Assembly: GCF_000092505.1 (NCBI RefSeq)
Contig: NC_014136.1
Location: 124,001 to 188,000 of the forward strand
Origin: Leuconostoc kimchii IMSNU 11154
Lineage (GTDB): Bacteria > Bacillota > Bacilli > Lactobacillales > Lactobacillaceae
Length of the DNA: 64,000 nucleotides
Direction of reading: 5' to 3'
The notes under the pieces were generated by a model. It saw only the letters and a list, made by a program, of their open reading frames with translations. It made no database searches and was not told the DNA's origin. The translations under genes and the position numbers were made by a program. Positions 1 to 12,297 of the stretch are shown here, one piece after another; position 1 is the first letter of the stretch; each line of letters opens with the position of its first letter.

Positions 1-501
1 GGGTCCATATGTGCCTAACTTTTGATTTGTTTCCGGGTTAGAAATAACAGATCCCTGGTTCATTTCTGTTCCTGTTGCTGATAAAGTTAGGATATCAACA
101 ACAGGTAATTGGTCTATCGTTAAGCGTTTACTTGAATCCACAACTAATTCCCACGGATCAGAATCGTAAAATTTTGACGAAGCAATGACCTTAGATGCGT
201 CAATAACGGAACCCCCACCAACAGCTAAAATGACGTCAATGTTTTGTGATTTAACTAATTGCTGCCCTTCACGGACAGATTCAATTTTCGGATTAGGCGC
301 AATGCCTGTTAATTCGACAACATGCAGGCCATCTAAAGCCTCAATAACACGCTCATATAAACCGGATTTTTTAATTGAGCCACCACCATATGTCAGCAAG
401 ACATTCTTGCCAAATTGTGAAACTGCATCACGCAGTTCGTTATCTATACGATCTGCGCCAAAACGAATATCTGTTGTATTTTTAAAACTGAAATTTTCCA
501 T
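1..501 (-). CDS. Iron-containing alcohol dehydrogenase (butanol-dehydrogenase type), partial at C-terminus
   Basis: The first 167 residues of the protein are visible; the rest lies beyond the left edge. The start is the ATG at 501, preceded by an AAAGG-type ribosome site. Visible motifs are GADRI near the N-terminus, the dinucleotide-binding GGGSVIDASK at about residue 100, and ATGTEMN at about 145, typical of the YqhD/BdhA branch of group III (Fe-dependent) alcohol dehydrogenases. The family reduces aldehydes to alcohols with NAD(P)H. The metal-binding histidines fall in the missing part. Substrate cannot be told from this portion. Confidence 0.85.
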   Translation of the reverse strand, partial: MENFSFKNTTDIRFGADRIDNELRDAVSQFGKNVLLTYGGGSIKKSGLYERVIEALDGLHVVELTGIAPNPKIESVREGQQLVKSQNIDVILAVGGGSVIDASKVIASSKFYDSDPWELVVDSSKRLTIDQLPVVDILTLSATGTEMNQGSVISNPETNQKLGTYGP

Positions 502-645
502 GTTAAATATCTACCTTTTTTCTATTAGATATACTTATTTTACTACATGCCCCATACGCTTGGTCAAGCAATACGCTGTAACCAATTAGTGGCGCACCAA
601 TATGAACAAGTGCATGATGAAACACAATTGAAATATTAAAAAAGG

Positions 646-674
646 TTGAAAACATAACCAAATAGGTTTATACT
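646..674 (+). promoter_or_regulatory. Sigma-A promoter of the FMN reductase gene
   Basis: TTGAAA (646-651) and TATACT (669-674) are separated by exactly 17 bp and lie just upstream of the ribosome site and ATG at 707. Confidence 0.75.
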
Positions 675-706
675 TACTTTTAGTAACTAGAAAGAGGATA
701 AAGTAC

Positions 707-1249
707 ATGAGTAAGTATGGTATTGTTGTTGGTTCAATTCGAAAGAATTCGTATTCAAAGGGCGTTGCAGACGCTCTTGTAGCTGGTCTTCCAGAAGATT
801 CGGAAGTAACCTATCTTAACATTAGTGATTTACCATTATATAATCAAGATTTGGATGAAAATTCACCTGAGGCATACACTAATTTTCGTGCACAGGTAGC
901 TAATCAAGATGCATTTATTTTTGTCACACCAGAACATAATCGCAGTATTCCTGCTGCTTTGAAAAATGCACTAGACATTGCTTCACGTCCATGGGGACAA
1001 AATGTTTGGGCTGGCAAGCCTGCCTTGGTTGCTTCACAATCAATTGGTGGTACTGCTGGTGTTCTAGCACATCACGTATTGCGTCAATCTTTGGTGTTCT
1101 TAGATATGCCAACGCTACAACAACCTGAACTCTACATCGGTAATACTTCGACTTTGGCCGATGAAAACGGTCAAATTACAAACGATGATACAGAAGCATT
1201 TTTGGCTAGTGCAGCACAACAATTTGTTACATTTGCTCAGAAATTCTAA
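707..1249 (+). CDS. NADPH-dependent FMN reductase-like flavoprotein
   Basis: 180 aa, flavodoxin-like fold. The N-terminal GSIRKNSYSKGVADAL is the phosphate-binding loop of the NADPH-dependent FMN reductase / chromate-azo reductase family, and PEHNRSIPAALKNALD (about residues 74-90) matches the second conserved loop around the flavin. The family uses NAD(P)H to reduce FMN, quinones or xenobiotics. The gene is monocistronic: it has its own promoter at 646-674, an AGAGGA ribosome site before the ATG, and a terminator directly after the stop. It is one of the few plus-strand genes here. The physiological electron acceptor is unknown. Confidence 0.85.
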   Translation: MSKYGIVVGSIRKNSYSKGVADALVAGLPEDSEVTYLNISDLPLYNQDLDENSPEAYTNFRAQVANQDAFIFVTPEHNRSIPAALKNALDIASRPWGQNVWAGKPALVASQSIGGTAGVLAHHVLRQSLVFLDMPTLQQPELYIGNTSTLADENGQITNDDTEAFLASAAQQFVTFAQKF

Positions 1250-1270
1250 ACGCTAGCGATAATAAATTTG

Positions 1271-1299
1271 AAAAGCCTGTATTTTAACAGGCTTTTTTT
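1271..1299. terminator. Rho-independent terminator between the reductase gene and galM
   Basis: AAAAGCCTG and CAGGCTTTTTTT flank an 8-nt loop. The strong T run serves the plus-strand gene. The minus-strand copy has a weaker TTTT tail and may end the galM transcript too. Confidence 0.85.
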
Positions 1300-1329
1300 G
1301 TACCACCATCATACTATCTTTAGAAATGA

Positions 1330-5428
<4,099 letters not shown>

Positions 5429-5439
5429 TTACCCTCAAC

Positions 5440-6849
5440 TTATTTCTCTGACTCTAGTTTAATTTTAAGTTTTGTCACAATGTCTGCATGCATTTTTTCA
5501 GTCAGTTTCACTTTACTTGCGAATATTAAAGCGGCCAATAACATGAGAATACCTGGTACAACAAACGCAAAGAGATTGAATGTGGTGATTCCCTTTGTTG
5601 TAATATCTTTTGCTGTAGCGCTACCACTCATACCGGCAACAACAGCGATTAAACCGACCAAACCATTTGAGAGCGCACCGGCAATTTTATCTAGCAGTGG
5701 TCGAATAGATAAGGTGACTGCTTCATTACGAACGCCGTTCTTTAATTGTCCATACTCAACAGCATCAGTAATTGTCATTAATGCTGATAAGAAAACTAAT
5801 TGATATGGCAAATAAAATAGAATTGTTGCCATGGTGACTATAATAGCACTGTGCCCACCAAACATGAACAAAACATATCCAACAATTTGAATACCTATAC
5901 TACCAATATACACAAATCGACGTGTTATTTTCTTAACTAATGCTGGGAACAACGGTACTGCGGTCAAACCAGTTATCGTGGCAATTAATCCGACAAGCCA
6001 AAAATCTTGTGGTTGTCCCAAAATAAATTTGTAATACAGGTACAAAACAGCAGTTGTGACAACATAAGCAATGGCATAGGCAATATAAGAAAGTGCTAAC
6101 CACATCAACTGATCGTTTTTTGTAATGGCTTTAAAAACATCAGAAGTTTTCACTTTTGGACTTTTCTGTCGAATAATAGATTCACTTTCTTTGGTTCCCC
6201 ATGCAGTAATCAGTGCTGTGCCACCTGAAACAACACCAACAATCACAGCAAACCAAAACCAACCAGAAGCACCTTGCTTTTGATTACCAGTTACAAGATA
6301 AGTGAAGAAAGTTGTTAATGGCACGACGATCATTGTTGTACCATTGGCGCCCAAGGAAGAACCAATACGAGCAACAGTCCCTAATTTACCACGTTCTGCT
6401 GAATCGTTAGATAAGGCAGGAATCATTGACCAATAAGCAATGTCTTTAAAAGAATAAAACGAATCTAAAATAATAAATGCGACGGTAAAGACAATAATAA
6501 ACAGCATTTCATTGTGTTCAGCTAGTCCACCGAAATTAGTAAACATGATCACAATCATGACCGCTGACACCAAACCACCAATAACCAACCAAGGTTTGAA
6601 TTTGCCATACTTTGTACGGGTGTTATCGATAATACTACCAATAATCGGATCAAAAAAAATCTCAATTAATCTAATGCCCACAACTAACGATGTGACTAAT
6701 CCAATTAGTCGGCTGGCATTTTTAACACCATCAAACATCGAACTCGTTACGAAAATAATAAAATAAGTACTCAATGCGACATAATACGTGTCATGTCCAA
6801 ATGCACCTAATGCATAACTAATACGTTGCTTCCAGTTACTGTTTGCCAT
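5440..6849 (-). CDS. Glycoside-pentoside-hexuronide (GPH) family lactose/galactoside permease
   Basis: 469 aa with about 12 hydrophobic segments. The N-terminal SYALGAFGHDTYY and the region around FFDPIIGSIIDNTRTKYGKFKPW (about residues 66-88) are GPH (LacS/MelB) hallmarks. It lacks the C-terminal IIA-like domain of Streptococcus LacS, so PTS phosphorylation of the permease itself is not expected. Its place between galK and lacZ points to lactose or galactose import by cation symport or lactose/galactose exchange. A perfect cre box lies just upstream. Confidence 0.9.
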   Translation of the reverse strand: MANSNWKQRISYALGAFGHDTYYVALSTYFIIFVTSSMFDGVKNASRLIGLVTSLVVGIRLIEIFFDPIIGSIIDNTRTKYGKFKPWLVIGGLVSAVMIVIMFTNFGGLAEHNEMLFIIVFTVAFIILDSFYSFKDIAYWSMIPALSNDSAERGKLGTVARIGSSLGANGTTMIVVPLTTFFTYLVTGNQKQGASGWFWFAVIVGVVSGGTALITAWGTKESESIIRQKSPKVKTSDVFKAITKNDQLMWLALSYIAYAIAYVVTTAVLYLYYKFILGQPQDFWLVGLIATITGLTAVPLFPALVKKITRRFVYIGSIGIQIVGYVLFMFGGHSAIIVTMATILFYLPYQLVFLSALMTITDAVEYGQLKNGVRNEAVTLSIRPLLDKIAGALSNGLVGLIAVVAGMSGSATAKDITTKGITTFNLFAFVVPGILMLLAALIFASKVKLTEKMHADIVTKLKIKLESEK

Positions 6850-6879
6850 GCTATATCACCACTTTCTTTCTATTAAAAT

Positions 6880-6894
6880 AGTAAGCGCTTACAT
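6880..6894 (-). promoter_or_regulatory. cre box (CcpA site) upstream of the lactose permease gene
   Basis: The minus strand reads ATGTAAGCGCTTACT, matching every fixed position of the cre consensus WTGNAANCGNWNNCW. It lies in the 61-bp gap between galK and the permease. A weak TTTACA-18-TACTAT promoter can be drawn across it, so it may control an internal promoter. Confidence 0.8.
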
Positions 6895-6910
6895 TTTATG
6901 GTGTAAAAAT

Positions 6911-8083
6911 TTAACCTACCCAGTGTGCGCCTTGTCCAATTTCAGCGACATAAAACGATGCCTCATAACCTATCTGTTCACTATATGCGCGACCAACTAT
7001 CGTTTTTAAATCTTCAACATGATCACGATCTACTAGCGCAATCGCACATCCTCCAAATCCCGCACCTGTCATACGCGCACCGAGAACGCCCGGTACTTTT
7101 TGAGCAGTCTCAGCGAGTGTATCTAGTTCTATACCGGTCACCTCATAATCACATTTTAAAGACTCGTGAGATGCATTTAATAGTTGACCAAAATAATTCA
7201 AATCATTGGCTTTCAAAGCTTTAACAGCTAATTGTGTTCGTTCATTTTCTGTCACAGCATGACGCGCGCGTCGCCTAATTGTGTCACTACGAATTAATTG
7301 TTGATTTTCCTCAAAGGTGTGACTATCAAGTTCACCGAGATATTGAATTTTTAATTTTTTTTGCAAATCAAATACAGCCTCCTGTGTCTCTCTTACACGA
7401 TCATTATATTTAGAATCTGCAAGCTCTCTACGTTTATTTGTGTTCATGATCACAATTACATGTTGTCCTAAATTAACTGGTACCATTTCGTAAATCATCG
7501 TATTAGTGTCAAGGTAAATTGCCTGATTTTTTTCACCAAAGCCTATAGCAAATTGATCCATGATGCCTGTATTGACACCGACAAAGTCGTTTTCTGAACG
7601 TTGCCCGCTTGCAACCAATTGTAGACGTGGAATTTTTAAATCATATAGTTTTTGCAGTGTCACACCGACTAATAATTCCAGTGACGAAGAAGAGGACAAA
7701 CCGGAGGCATTGGGAATGTTTCCAGTAACGACCAGTTCAAAACCCTTTGTAAACTGGTTGCCATAGCCACGCATTGCTTGCAAAACGCCCTTAACGAAAT
7801 TGCCCCACGAACCATGTGCTAGCTTATCCTCATTTTCAATACTAAATGAAATAATACCGGCATCAGAAAAATTGGTTGAATACAACTTAACAATTGCATC
7901 ATCTCGTAAGCGAGCAACACCATAGGTGCCTAAGGTTATTGCTGCTGGAAAAACATGACCACCATTGTAATCTGTATGTTCTCCTATTAAATTGATACGA
8001 CCCGGTGAGAAAAAGCGATCCGTGGGTTTATGCATAAACTTTGACTCGAAAATTTTTTCGAGTGCTTGATAATTATCGGTCAT
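6911..8083 (-). CDS. galK: Galactokinase
   Basis: 390 aa, GHMP kinase. It phosphorylates alpha-galactose to galactose 1-phosphate with ATP, the first Leloir step. Motifs in order: the galactokinase signature RINLIGEHTDYNGGHVFP near the N-terminus, the ATP loop NIPNASGLSSSSSLE at about residue 120, and the C-terminal GARMTGAGFGGCAIAL. The start has an AAAGGG site upstream. It follows galT by 61 bp in the same operon. Confidence 0.97.
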   Translation of the reverse strand: MTDNYQALEKIFESKFMHKPTDRFFSPGRINLIGEHTDYNGGHVFPAAITLGTYGVARLRDDAIVKLYSTNFSDAGIISFSIENEDKLAHGSWGNFVKGVLQAMRGYGNQFTKGFELVVTGNIPNASGLSSSSSLELLVGVTLQKLYDLKIPRLQLVASGQRSENDFVGVNTGIMDQFAIGFGEKNQAIYLDTNTMIYEMVPVNLGQHVIVIMNTNKRRELADSKYNDRVRETQEAVFDLQKKLKIQYLGELDSHTFEENQQLIRSDTIRRRARHAVTENERTQLAVKALKANDLNYFGQLLNASHESLKCDYEVTGIELDTLAETAQKVPGVLGARMTGAGFGGCAIALVDRDHVEDLKTIVGRAYSEQIGYEASFYVAEIGQGAHWVG

Positions 8084-8144
8084 TATATTCCCTTTCTTAT
8101 ACTAAAAACTACTTACTAGAAGAAAAGCTTGTTAATATTATTAT

Positions 8145-9659
8145 TTATTCGAGCTTTTGAATGAATCTCTGTAAACCAGCTCTTCCCTCAGTATCATTTT
8201 TAAAAACGCTAGCATCCTCAAGTACACGTTCGAAAATATGCCCAACACTTTGTTGAACAATGTTGGTAACATTGGCACTTGTAATCGTATGTCGATGACG
8301 TAATTGATCAGCCCATAATTTATGTTTTGGGTCAACAGTTTTAGTATGACCAAGTAGATAAGCCTCAACATCAGCAAGCTCTTTTTTTAAACGCGGTGGT
8401 AAAATAGCTAGCCCCATGACTTCAATTAAGCCAATGTTTTCTTTTTTAATATGTTGCACGTCTGGATGGGGATGAAAAATACCATCCGGAAATTCTTCTG
8501 AAACGTTGTTATCTCGGAGTACTAAATCTAATTCATACCTTTGCTGCCTAAAACGCACAATGGGTGTCACCGTATGATGGCGTTGCCCGGAGTTATCATA
8601 AGCTTTGATAGACAAATCGTTATCATCGTAATTTTGCCAAGTTGCCATGACCTTCGATGCCGCAGTCAAGAGTTTGTCACGGTCTGAATCAATTAAGCGT
8701 AATGCTGTCATTGGCCAATTCAAGAAACCCGCTTCTAGCAGCTGATTGTTGAATAAATGAATCGGTTGCTTGATTCCTGCTTTAGCCATTGGTAGGTCAT
8801 AACGGCCAGCTTGAAAGTGGTCATGCGATAAAATAGAGCCACCAACGATGGGTAAATCAGCATTTGAGCCAATAAAGTAATCCGGAAACTTTGTGACGAA
8901 TTCTAACAGTCTTGCTAAATTTTCAGTATCTACATGCATGGGGCGTATGTTCTCTGACAATACAATAGCGTGTTCGTTGAAATAAGCATAAGGAGAATAT
9001 TGAAAGTACCATGTTTCATCACCTAATTTTATCGGAATAACGCGATGATTTATGCGTGATGCATAATCTAAACGGCCCCAATAACCTTCATTTTCTTTGG
9101 CTAATGGTGATGCGGGGTACTGGGCTGATTGATTGGTACGACGTGTCAAAAATTGAGCGATAAGTTTTGGATCTTTTTCTGGTTTAGATAAATTTATTGT
9201 GATTTGTAAGGTACCATAGTCTGTCACAACTGGGTAAGAAATATTTTGGCTAATCTCACGTGTTTTGATATAGTTACTTCGTTTCGATAAATCAAAAAAA
9301 TAATCGGTCGCTTGACGTGGTGACTTTTGATAATAATGCCAAAAAGCTTGACGCACTTTAGAAGGGCGTGGTACAAAAAAATCCATTAATTGTGCTCCAA
9401 CAATATCCTTATTCAATTGCCGACATGAGAGTGTCCCACGTCCTTCTGTAATTTGAATCAATTGGTCTAATATTTGAAGTGTTGACCATTCATTAACTAG
9501 TTGATCAATTATAAAACACGTAACAGTTGATTCTCCGAGTATTCCTATCACTTGATTAATTAAATAAACCGCATCATCGTCAGTATAATCGGTTGATTTA
9601 ATAATTTGTTTAACAAATGCGACAACTAAGTTATTTTTATCCATATCAACTTGTCCCAT
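8145..9659 (-). CDS. galT: UDP-glucose-hexose-1-phosphate uridylyltransferase, type 2
   Basis: 504 aa, the long Firmicutes GalT form, distinct from the ~350-aa E. coli type. It exchanges UMP between UDP-glucose and galactose 1-phosphate. Motifs include NEHAIVLSENIRPMHV, and GGSILSHDHFQAGRYDLP with histidines where the catalytic His is expected. The start is uncertain: ATG at 9659 or 9644; neither has a clear ribosome site. It is the first structural gene after the regulator, from a promoter overlapped by a cre box. No galE is in the cluster, so the UDP-galactose 4-epimerase must be elsewhere. Confidence 0.95.
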   Translation of the reverse strand: MGQVDMDKNNLVVAFVKQIIKSTDYTDDDAVYLINQVIGILGESTVTCFIIDQLVNEWSTLQILDQLIQITEGRGTLSCRQLNKDIVGAQLMDFFVPRPSKVRQAFWHYYQKSPRQATDYFFDLSKRSNYIKTREISQNISYPVVTDYGTLQITINLSKPEKDPKLIAQFLTRRTNQSAQYPASPLAKENEGYWGRLDYASRINHRVIPIKLGDETWYFQYSPYAYFNEHAIVLSENIRPMHVDTENLARLLEFVTKFPDYFIGSNADLPIVGGSILSHDHFQAGRYDLPMAKAGIKQPIHLFNNQLLEAGFLNWPMTALRLIDSDRDKLLTAASKVMATWQNYDDNDLSIKAYDNSGQRHHTVTPIVRFRQQRYELDLVLRDNNVSEEFPDGIFHPHPDVQHIKKENIGLIEVMGLAILPPRLKKELADVEAYLLGHTKTVDPKHKLWADQLRHRHTITSANVTNIVQQSVGHIFERVLEDASVFKNDTEGRAGLQRFIQKLE

Positions 9660-9680
9660 ACTATATATATTTGCTCACGA

Positions 9681-9710
9681 AACCCAAATATCCACAATAA
9701 TATTTGGGTT
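9681..9710. repeat. Perfect 10-bp inverted repeat in the galT leader
   Basis: AACCCAAATA and TATTTGGGTT flank a 10-nt spacer. It lies about 16-45 nt downstream of the predicted galT start point and has no T run, so it is more likely an operator or mRNA hairpin than a terminator. Confidence 0.7.
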
Positions 9711-9732
9711 GTTCACATTTTATTACAAAGCA

Positions 9733-9769
9733 ATAATAACATATAATTTAGTAAATGTAAACGCTTTCA
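9733..9769 (-). promoter_or_regulatory. galT operon promoter with overlapping cre box
   Basis: On the minus strand TTTACA (9756-9761) and TATTAT (9733-9738) are 17 bp apart. A full-consensus cre, ATGTAAACGCTTTCA read on the plus strand, covers 9755-9769, so it overlaps the -35 and the regulator stop codon. CcpA binding here should block initiation. Confidence 0.8.
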
Positions 9770-10768
9770 TTGAGTAAACTTCATAAATGTTTCTCGATAT
9801 TCTAAAGCACTAGGAATCGTAGACCAGACCGTCCAACTATCAATTTCTGTGACAAGTTCTACTGCACGGTTCAAAGCCGTTTTACCCATTTCAGTGGCTT
9901 TTAAATCAACGCTGGTTAGTGCTGGTACTAAATATTTTACTAAATCTAAATCATCAAAACTCACAACATCTATATCTTTTCCTGGCTCCAACCCGCTTGT
10001 TTTAATCGTATTTAAAGCCCCGATAGCAATCGGATCTGATGCGATCAAAAGCGCATCAATTTGTGGTTGTTCCGTAAGTAAATGTTTTGCTCCCAAATTA
10101 CCTGTTTCTGCTTGCCAACTACCTTCATAAACATATTCGTTTAATTGATGTTGCGATGTCCACTGTTTATAGGCGACATAACGTAAATCTCTTTCGCTTG
10201 TTGAGGTACTCCCATCCATCTCGATTAAATCATTGATACCACCAATAAATCCAATATGGTGTCGTCCAGATTGATATAATTCATCTAATATTCTGATCGT
10301 CATGTTGGTCAGTTCTGGATCCACGGCATCAACATTTTGATAATGTTTTTTGGCGTCAACCAATACTAATCGCTGATTAGCAGCCTTTATTTCTTGGACA
10401 GCATTCGATGACAACTCACCCAATGCAATTAGTGCATCAAATTGTCTAAACTGTGAGAGTCGTGTTTTTTTGTCTAGTCGCATAATTTCATCAATGGTGA
10501 TATTATGTTGACGCGCTTCACTTTGAATACCTAAATAAATTTGACGCCAGTATGCATCATGATTTTCTCTCATTTCTGAAAAAGTTGTGATGACACCAAT
10601 TTTAATATTTTTTTTAATTTTCTTTGTGTAATGATGCTTAGTTGCAACTTCAAAAACTAATTGACGTGTTGTGTCTCGAACAGATAGTGTTTGGTCATTA
10701 TTCAATATTCGTGAAACAGTGCTGGAAGACAATCCCGTTTCTTCTGCAATTTGTTGAATCGTAACCAT
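9767..10768 (-). CDS. LacI/GalR-family transcriptional regulator of the lac/gal operon
   Basis: 333 aa. The N-terminal helix-turn-helix TIQQIAEETGLSSSTVSRILNND is the LacI-family DNA-binding domain, followed by a periplasmic-binding-protein-like effector domain (HIGFIGG, LIASDPIAIGAL, VVSFDDLD). The AAGGAG site is well placed before the ATG. Position as the first gene, co-directional with galTK-permease-lacZ-galM, makes it the probable local regulator. The effector, galactose or a lactose product, is inferred from context only. Confidence 0.9.
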   Translation of the reverse strand: MVTIQQIAEETGLSSSTVSRILNNDQTLSVRDTTRQLVFEVATKHHYTKKIKKNIKIGVITTFSEMRENHDAYWRQIYLGIQSEARQHNITIDEIMRLDKKTRLSQFRQFDALIALGELSSNAVQEIKAANQRLVLVDAKKHYQNVDAVDPELTNMTIRILDELYQSGRHHIGFIGGINDLIEMDGSTSTSERDLRYVAYKQWTSQHQLNEYVYEGSWQAETGNLGAKHLLTEQPQIDALLIASDPIAIGALNTIKTSGLEPGKDIDVVSFDDLDLVKYLVPALTSVDLKATEMGKTALNRAVELVTEIDSWTVWSTIPSALEYRETFMKFTQ

Positions 10769-10917
10769 ATTAATTCTCCTTGTCCCGTATGAGTTTCCTG
10801 TTTGTTAGCATTCATTTATTTTACTACAAAATGATGACTTTCTGAGTAATACGCGAGTATTTATTAACTATTTAATAAACCTAATAAAATAAATGAAATT
10901 GACTTGTTTTCATTTTT

Positions 10918-10935
10918 GGTAACGCAACCGTTACC
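10918..10935. promoter_or_regulatory. Operator-like palindrome GGTAACG-N4-CGTTACC
   Basis: Two perfect 7-bp arms with a 4-bp centre, about 150 bp upstream of the LacI-type regulator start. The CG-containing symmetric arms resemble LacI-family operators. Autoregulation is the simplest reading; it is inference. Confidence 0.5.
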
Positions 10936-11091
10936 ATAGTGCTATTTAGTATTTTTATAAACAGACTAAAACGTGGTAATAAGGCAATTTTGATGTCATT
11001 ATTTTCCATTGTCCTGACATATCACCAATTTTTTATGAGTTCCTAGAAGTTCAATAGCCAAATTTTCATGACTACTCAGTTGTACGAAGTC

Positions 11092-11133
11092 ATATTAATA
11101 GCTTATAGTGTTCACTCTATAAACTATTAATAT
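11092..11133. repeat. AT-rich 42-bp inverted repeat
   Basis: ATATTAATAG-C-TTATAG and CTATAA-A-CTATTAATAT flank an 8-nt loop: 16 paired bases with one mismatch. There is no T run on either side. It lies just beyond the terminator of the neighbouring minus-strand gene. Confidence 0.65.
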
Positions 11134-11135
11134 AC

Positions 11136-11182
11136 AAAAAAACATCTCTAGCCAACAATATCTAGTGTTAGTTAAAGATGTT
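11136..11182 (-). terminator. Rho-independent terminator
   Basis: Long imperfect hairpin (outer arms AACATCT/AGATGTT, 11141-11182) followed on the minus strand by a T run. It ends the transcript of the 11232-11639 gene. Confidence 0.75.
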
Positions 11183-11231
11183 TGTTAATTGGCAATAATT
11201 CTGCCAACCATAACTTAAATATTTGCTGATA

Positions 11232-11639
11232 TCATGGCGCCCACACTGATGATTTTTTCTGCTTTAACACCATAGATTCATCATGTAATCCCTCAAATAC
11301 AAGCGTCACCTTTCCATTAGGATAGCCATCTAGGTTTTTCCAAACTGCTGTTGTTTCAGCAATGTCACCTTTTCTTACCATCGTTCTGGTCTCCGGTTTC
11401 CCATGATCATGAACAATGTGAAGATACATGCTCACCTGATTACTAGTATAAGGTTTATTTGCGTTGACACTCTCGCCAGTAATTAATTTTTTATAATCAT
11501 TTTCTGTCCATTTTTGAGACATAATCTGTTGTTCTGGTTTACTAGGTTTCGTAATGCTATCAAGATCAACAAAATAAATAAAGCCGACACAAAAGATTAG
11601 CGTTGGAATCAGTAACCATACTATTTTCTTCATTATCAA
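11232..11639 (-). CDS. Small secreted or membrane-anchored protein, function unknown
   Basis: About 135 aa. An N-terminal hydrophobic stretch (MKKIVWLLIPTLIFCVGFIY) works as a signal anchor or signal peptide. The remaining ~100 residues are hydrophilic and end in a short beta-rich region. The start may be TTG at 11639 (5 nt after an AGGGG site) or ATG at 11633. I do not recognise the family. It follows a DUF5680-like gene by 38 bp and has its own terminator. Confidence 0.6.
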   Translation of the reverse strand: MIMKKIVWLLIPTLIFCVGFIYFVDLDSITKPSKPEQQIMSQKWTENDYKKLITGESVNANKPYTSNQVSMYLHIVHDHGKPETRTMVRKGDIAETTAVWKNLDGYPNGKVTLVFEGLHDESMVLKQKKSSVWAP

Positions 11640-11677
11640 TGTTTCCCCTAATACTATAACACGACTTTAGTGGTATA

Positions 11678-12151
11678 CTACATTATTGAACCACCACTAT
11701 AATGTAATTGATAAACCAATACTTCTGATTTATAAATGGCTTCAACACCATAAAAATCATCCAAATTACCCGTAACATTATTTTTATAACTATATTCTGC
11801 TTGGCAAAAAGTCTCTGGTCCCCTAAAGGGTTTTGTCTCATCAACTCTTCTCAAACAGGATCTCAAAAAATCATATATATTGTAGATGTCATTTTCTTCA
11901 GTTACCGATCTCATGATGCCGCCCGAGTAAGCCATTGACCAAACAGCTTGACTCCTTACATATACTATTTCTTGCCCAACAAAGTAAGATAATCCAGTAT
12001 AAATATCACGATAGGTATAATCTCCTTGTTCGTATTCAAGTTGTTTTGTATCGGGTAATAAAGGTTGTAATGTTGCTGCATCCCCTTTGGATGCATAAGT
12101 TTCTTTTTTAGCAGTCACTAAAAATTGGCTAAAATCGTTTTCTATTGTCAT
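11678..12151 (-). CDS. DUF5680-like protein
   Basis: 157 aa, soluble, no signal. The pattern AKKETYASKGDAATL near the N-terminus, GDYTYRDIYTGLSYFVGQEIVY in the middle and the repeated Y-SGG motifs (MAYSGG, LHYSGG) resemble the DUF5680 family as I remember it, often found in or fused to XRE regulators. The function is not known. No clear ribosome site is visible before the ATG. It lies in a run of small accessory genes between the lactose operon and the PTS operon. Confidence 0.65.
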   Translation of the reverse strand: MTIENDFSQFLVTAKKETYASKGDAATLQPLLPDTKQLEYEQGDYTYRDIYTGLSYFVGQEIVYVRSQAVWSMAYSGGIMRSVTEENDIYNIYDFLRSCLRRVDETKPFRGPETFCQAEYSYKNNVTGNLDDFYGVEAIYKSEVLVYQLHYSGGSIM

Positions 12152-12297
12152 TTTTGTACCGGTTTTGATTTGTGCATTTTATAAGTTGAGACGTTAATAT
12201 AAAAAATAATTGTTTAAAACCACCTAGTCAACCTACTTAGCGATAGTCATAGTAACAAGGCGTATGTTCAAAAGCAAGAACTAACGAACGTAACCTT

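Larger units (their letters stand above)
10769..11231. other. Non-coding interval with operator-like and hairpin elements
   Basis: No credible gene in 463 bp. It holds the long leader of the LacI-type regulator, an 18-bp operator-like palindrome (10918-10935), a 42-bp AT-rich inverted repeat (11092-11133) and a minus-strand terminator (11136-11182). A TTTATA-17-TATGGT promoter for the regulator can be drawn so that its -10 touches the palindrome, but it is weak. Confidence 0.6.

Noticed and set aside
185..589. Plus-strand open frame opposite the alcohol dehydrogenase gene
   Set aside because: It is a shadow of the real minus-strand gene, with no ribosome site and no family resemblance.
8123..8156. 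Hairpin at the galT stop as a terminator
   Set aside because: The arms are short, the loop is 27 nt and the T run is broken; galK follows in the same direction, so termination is unlikely.
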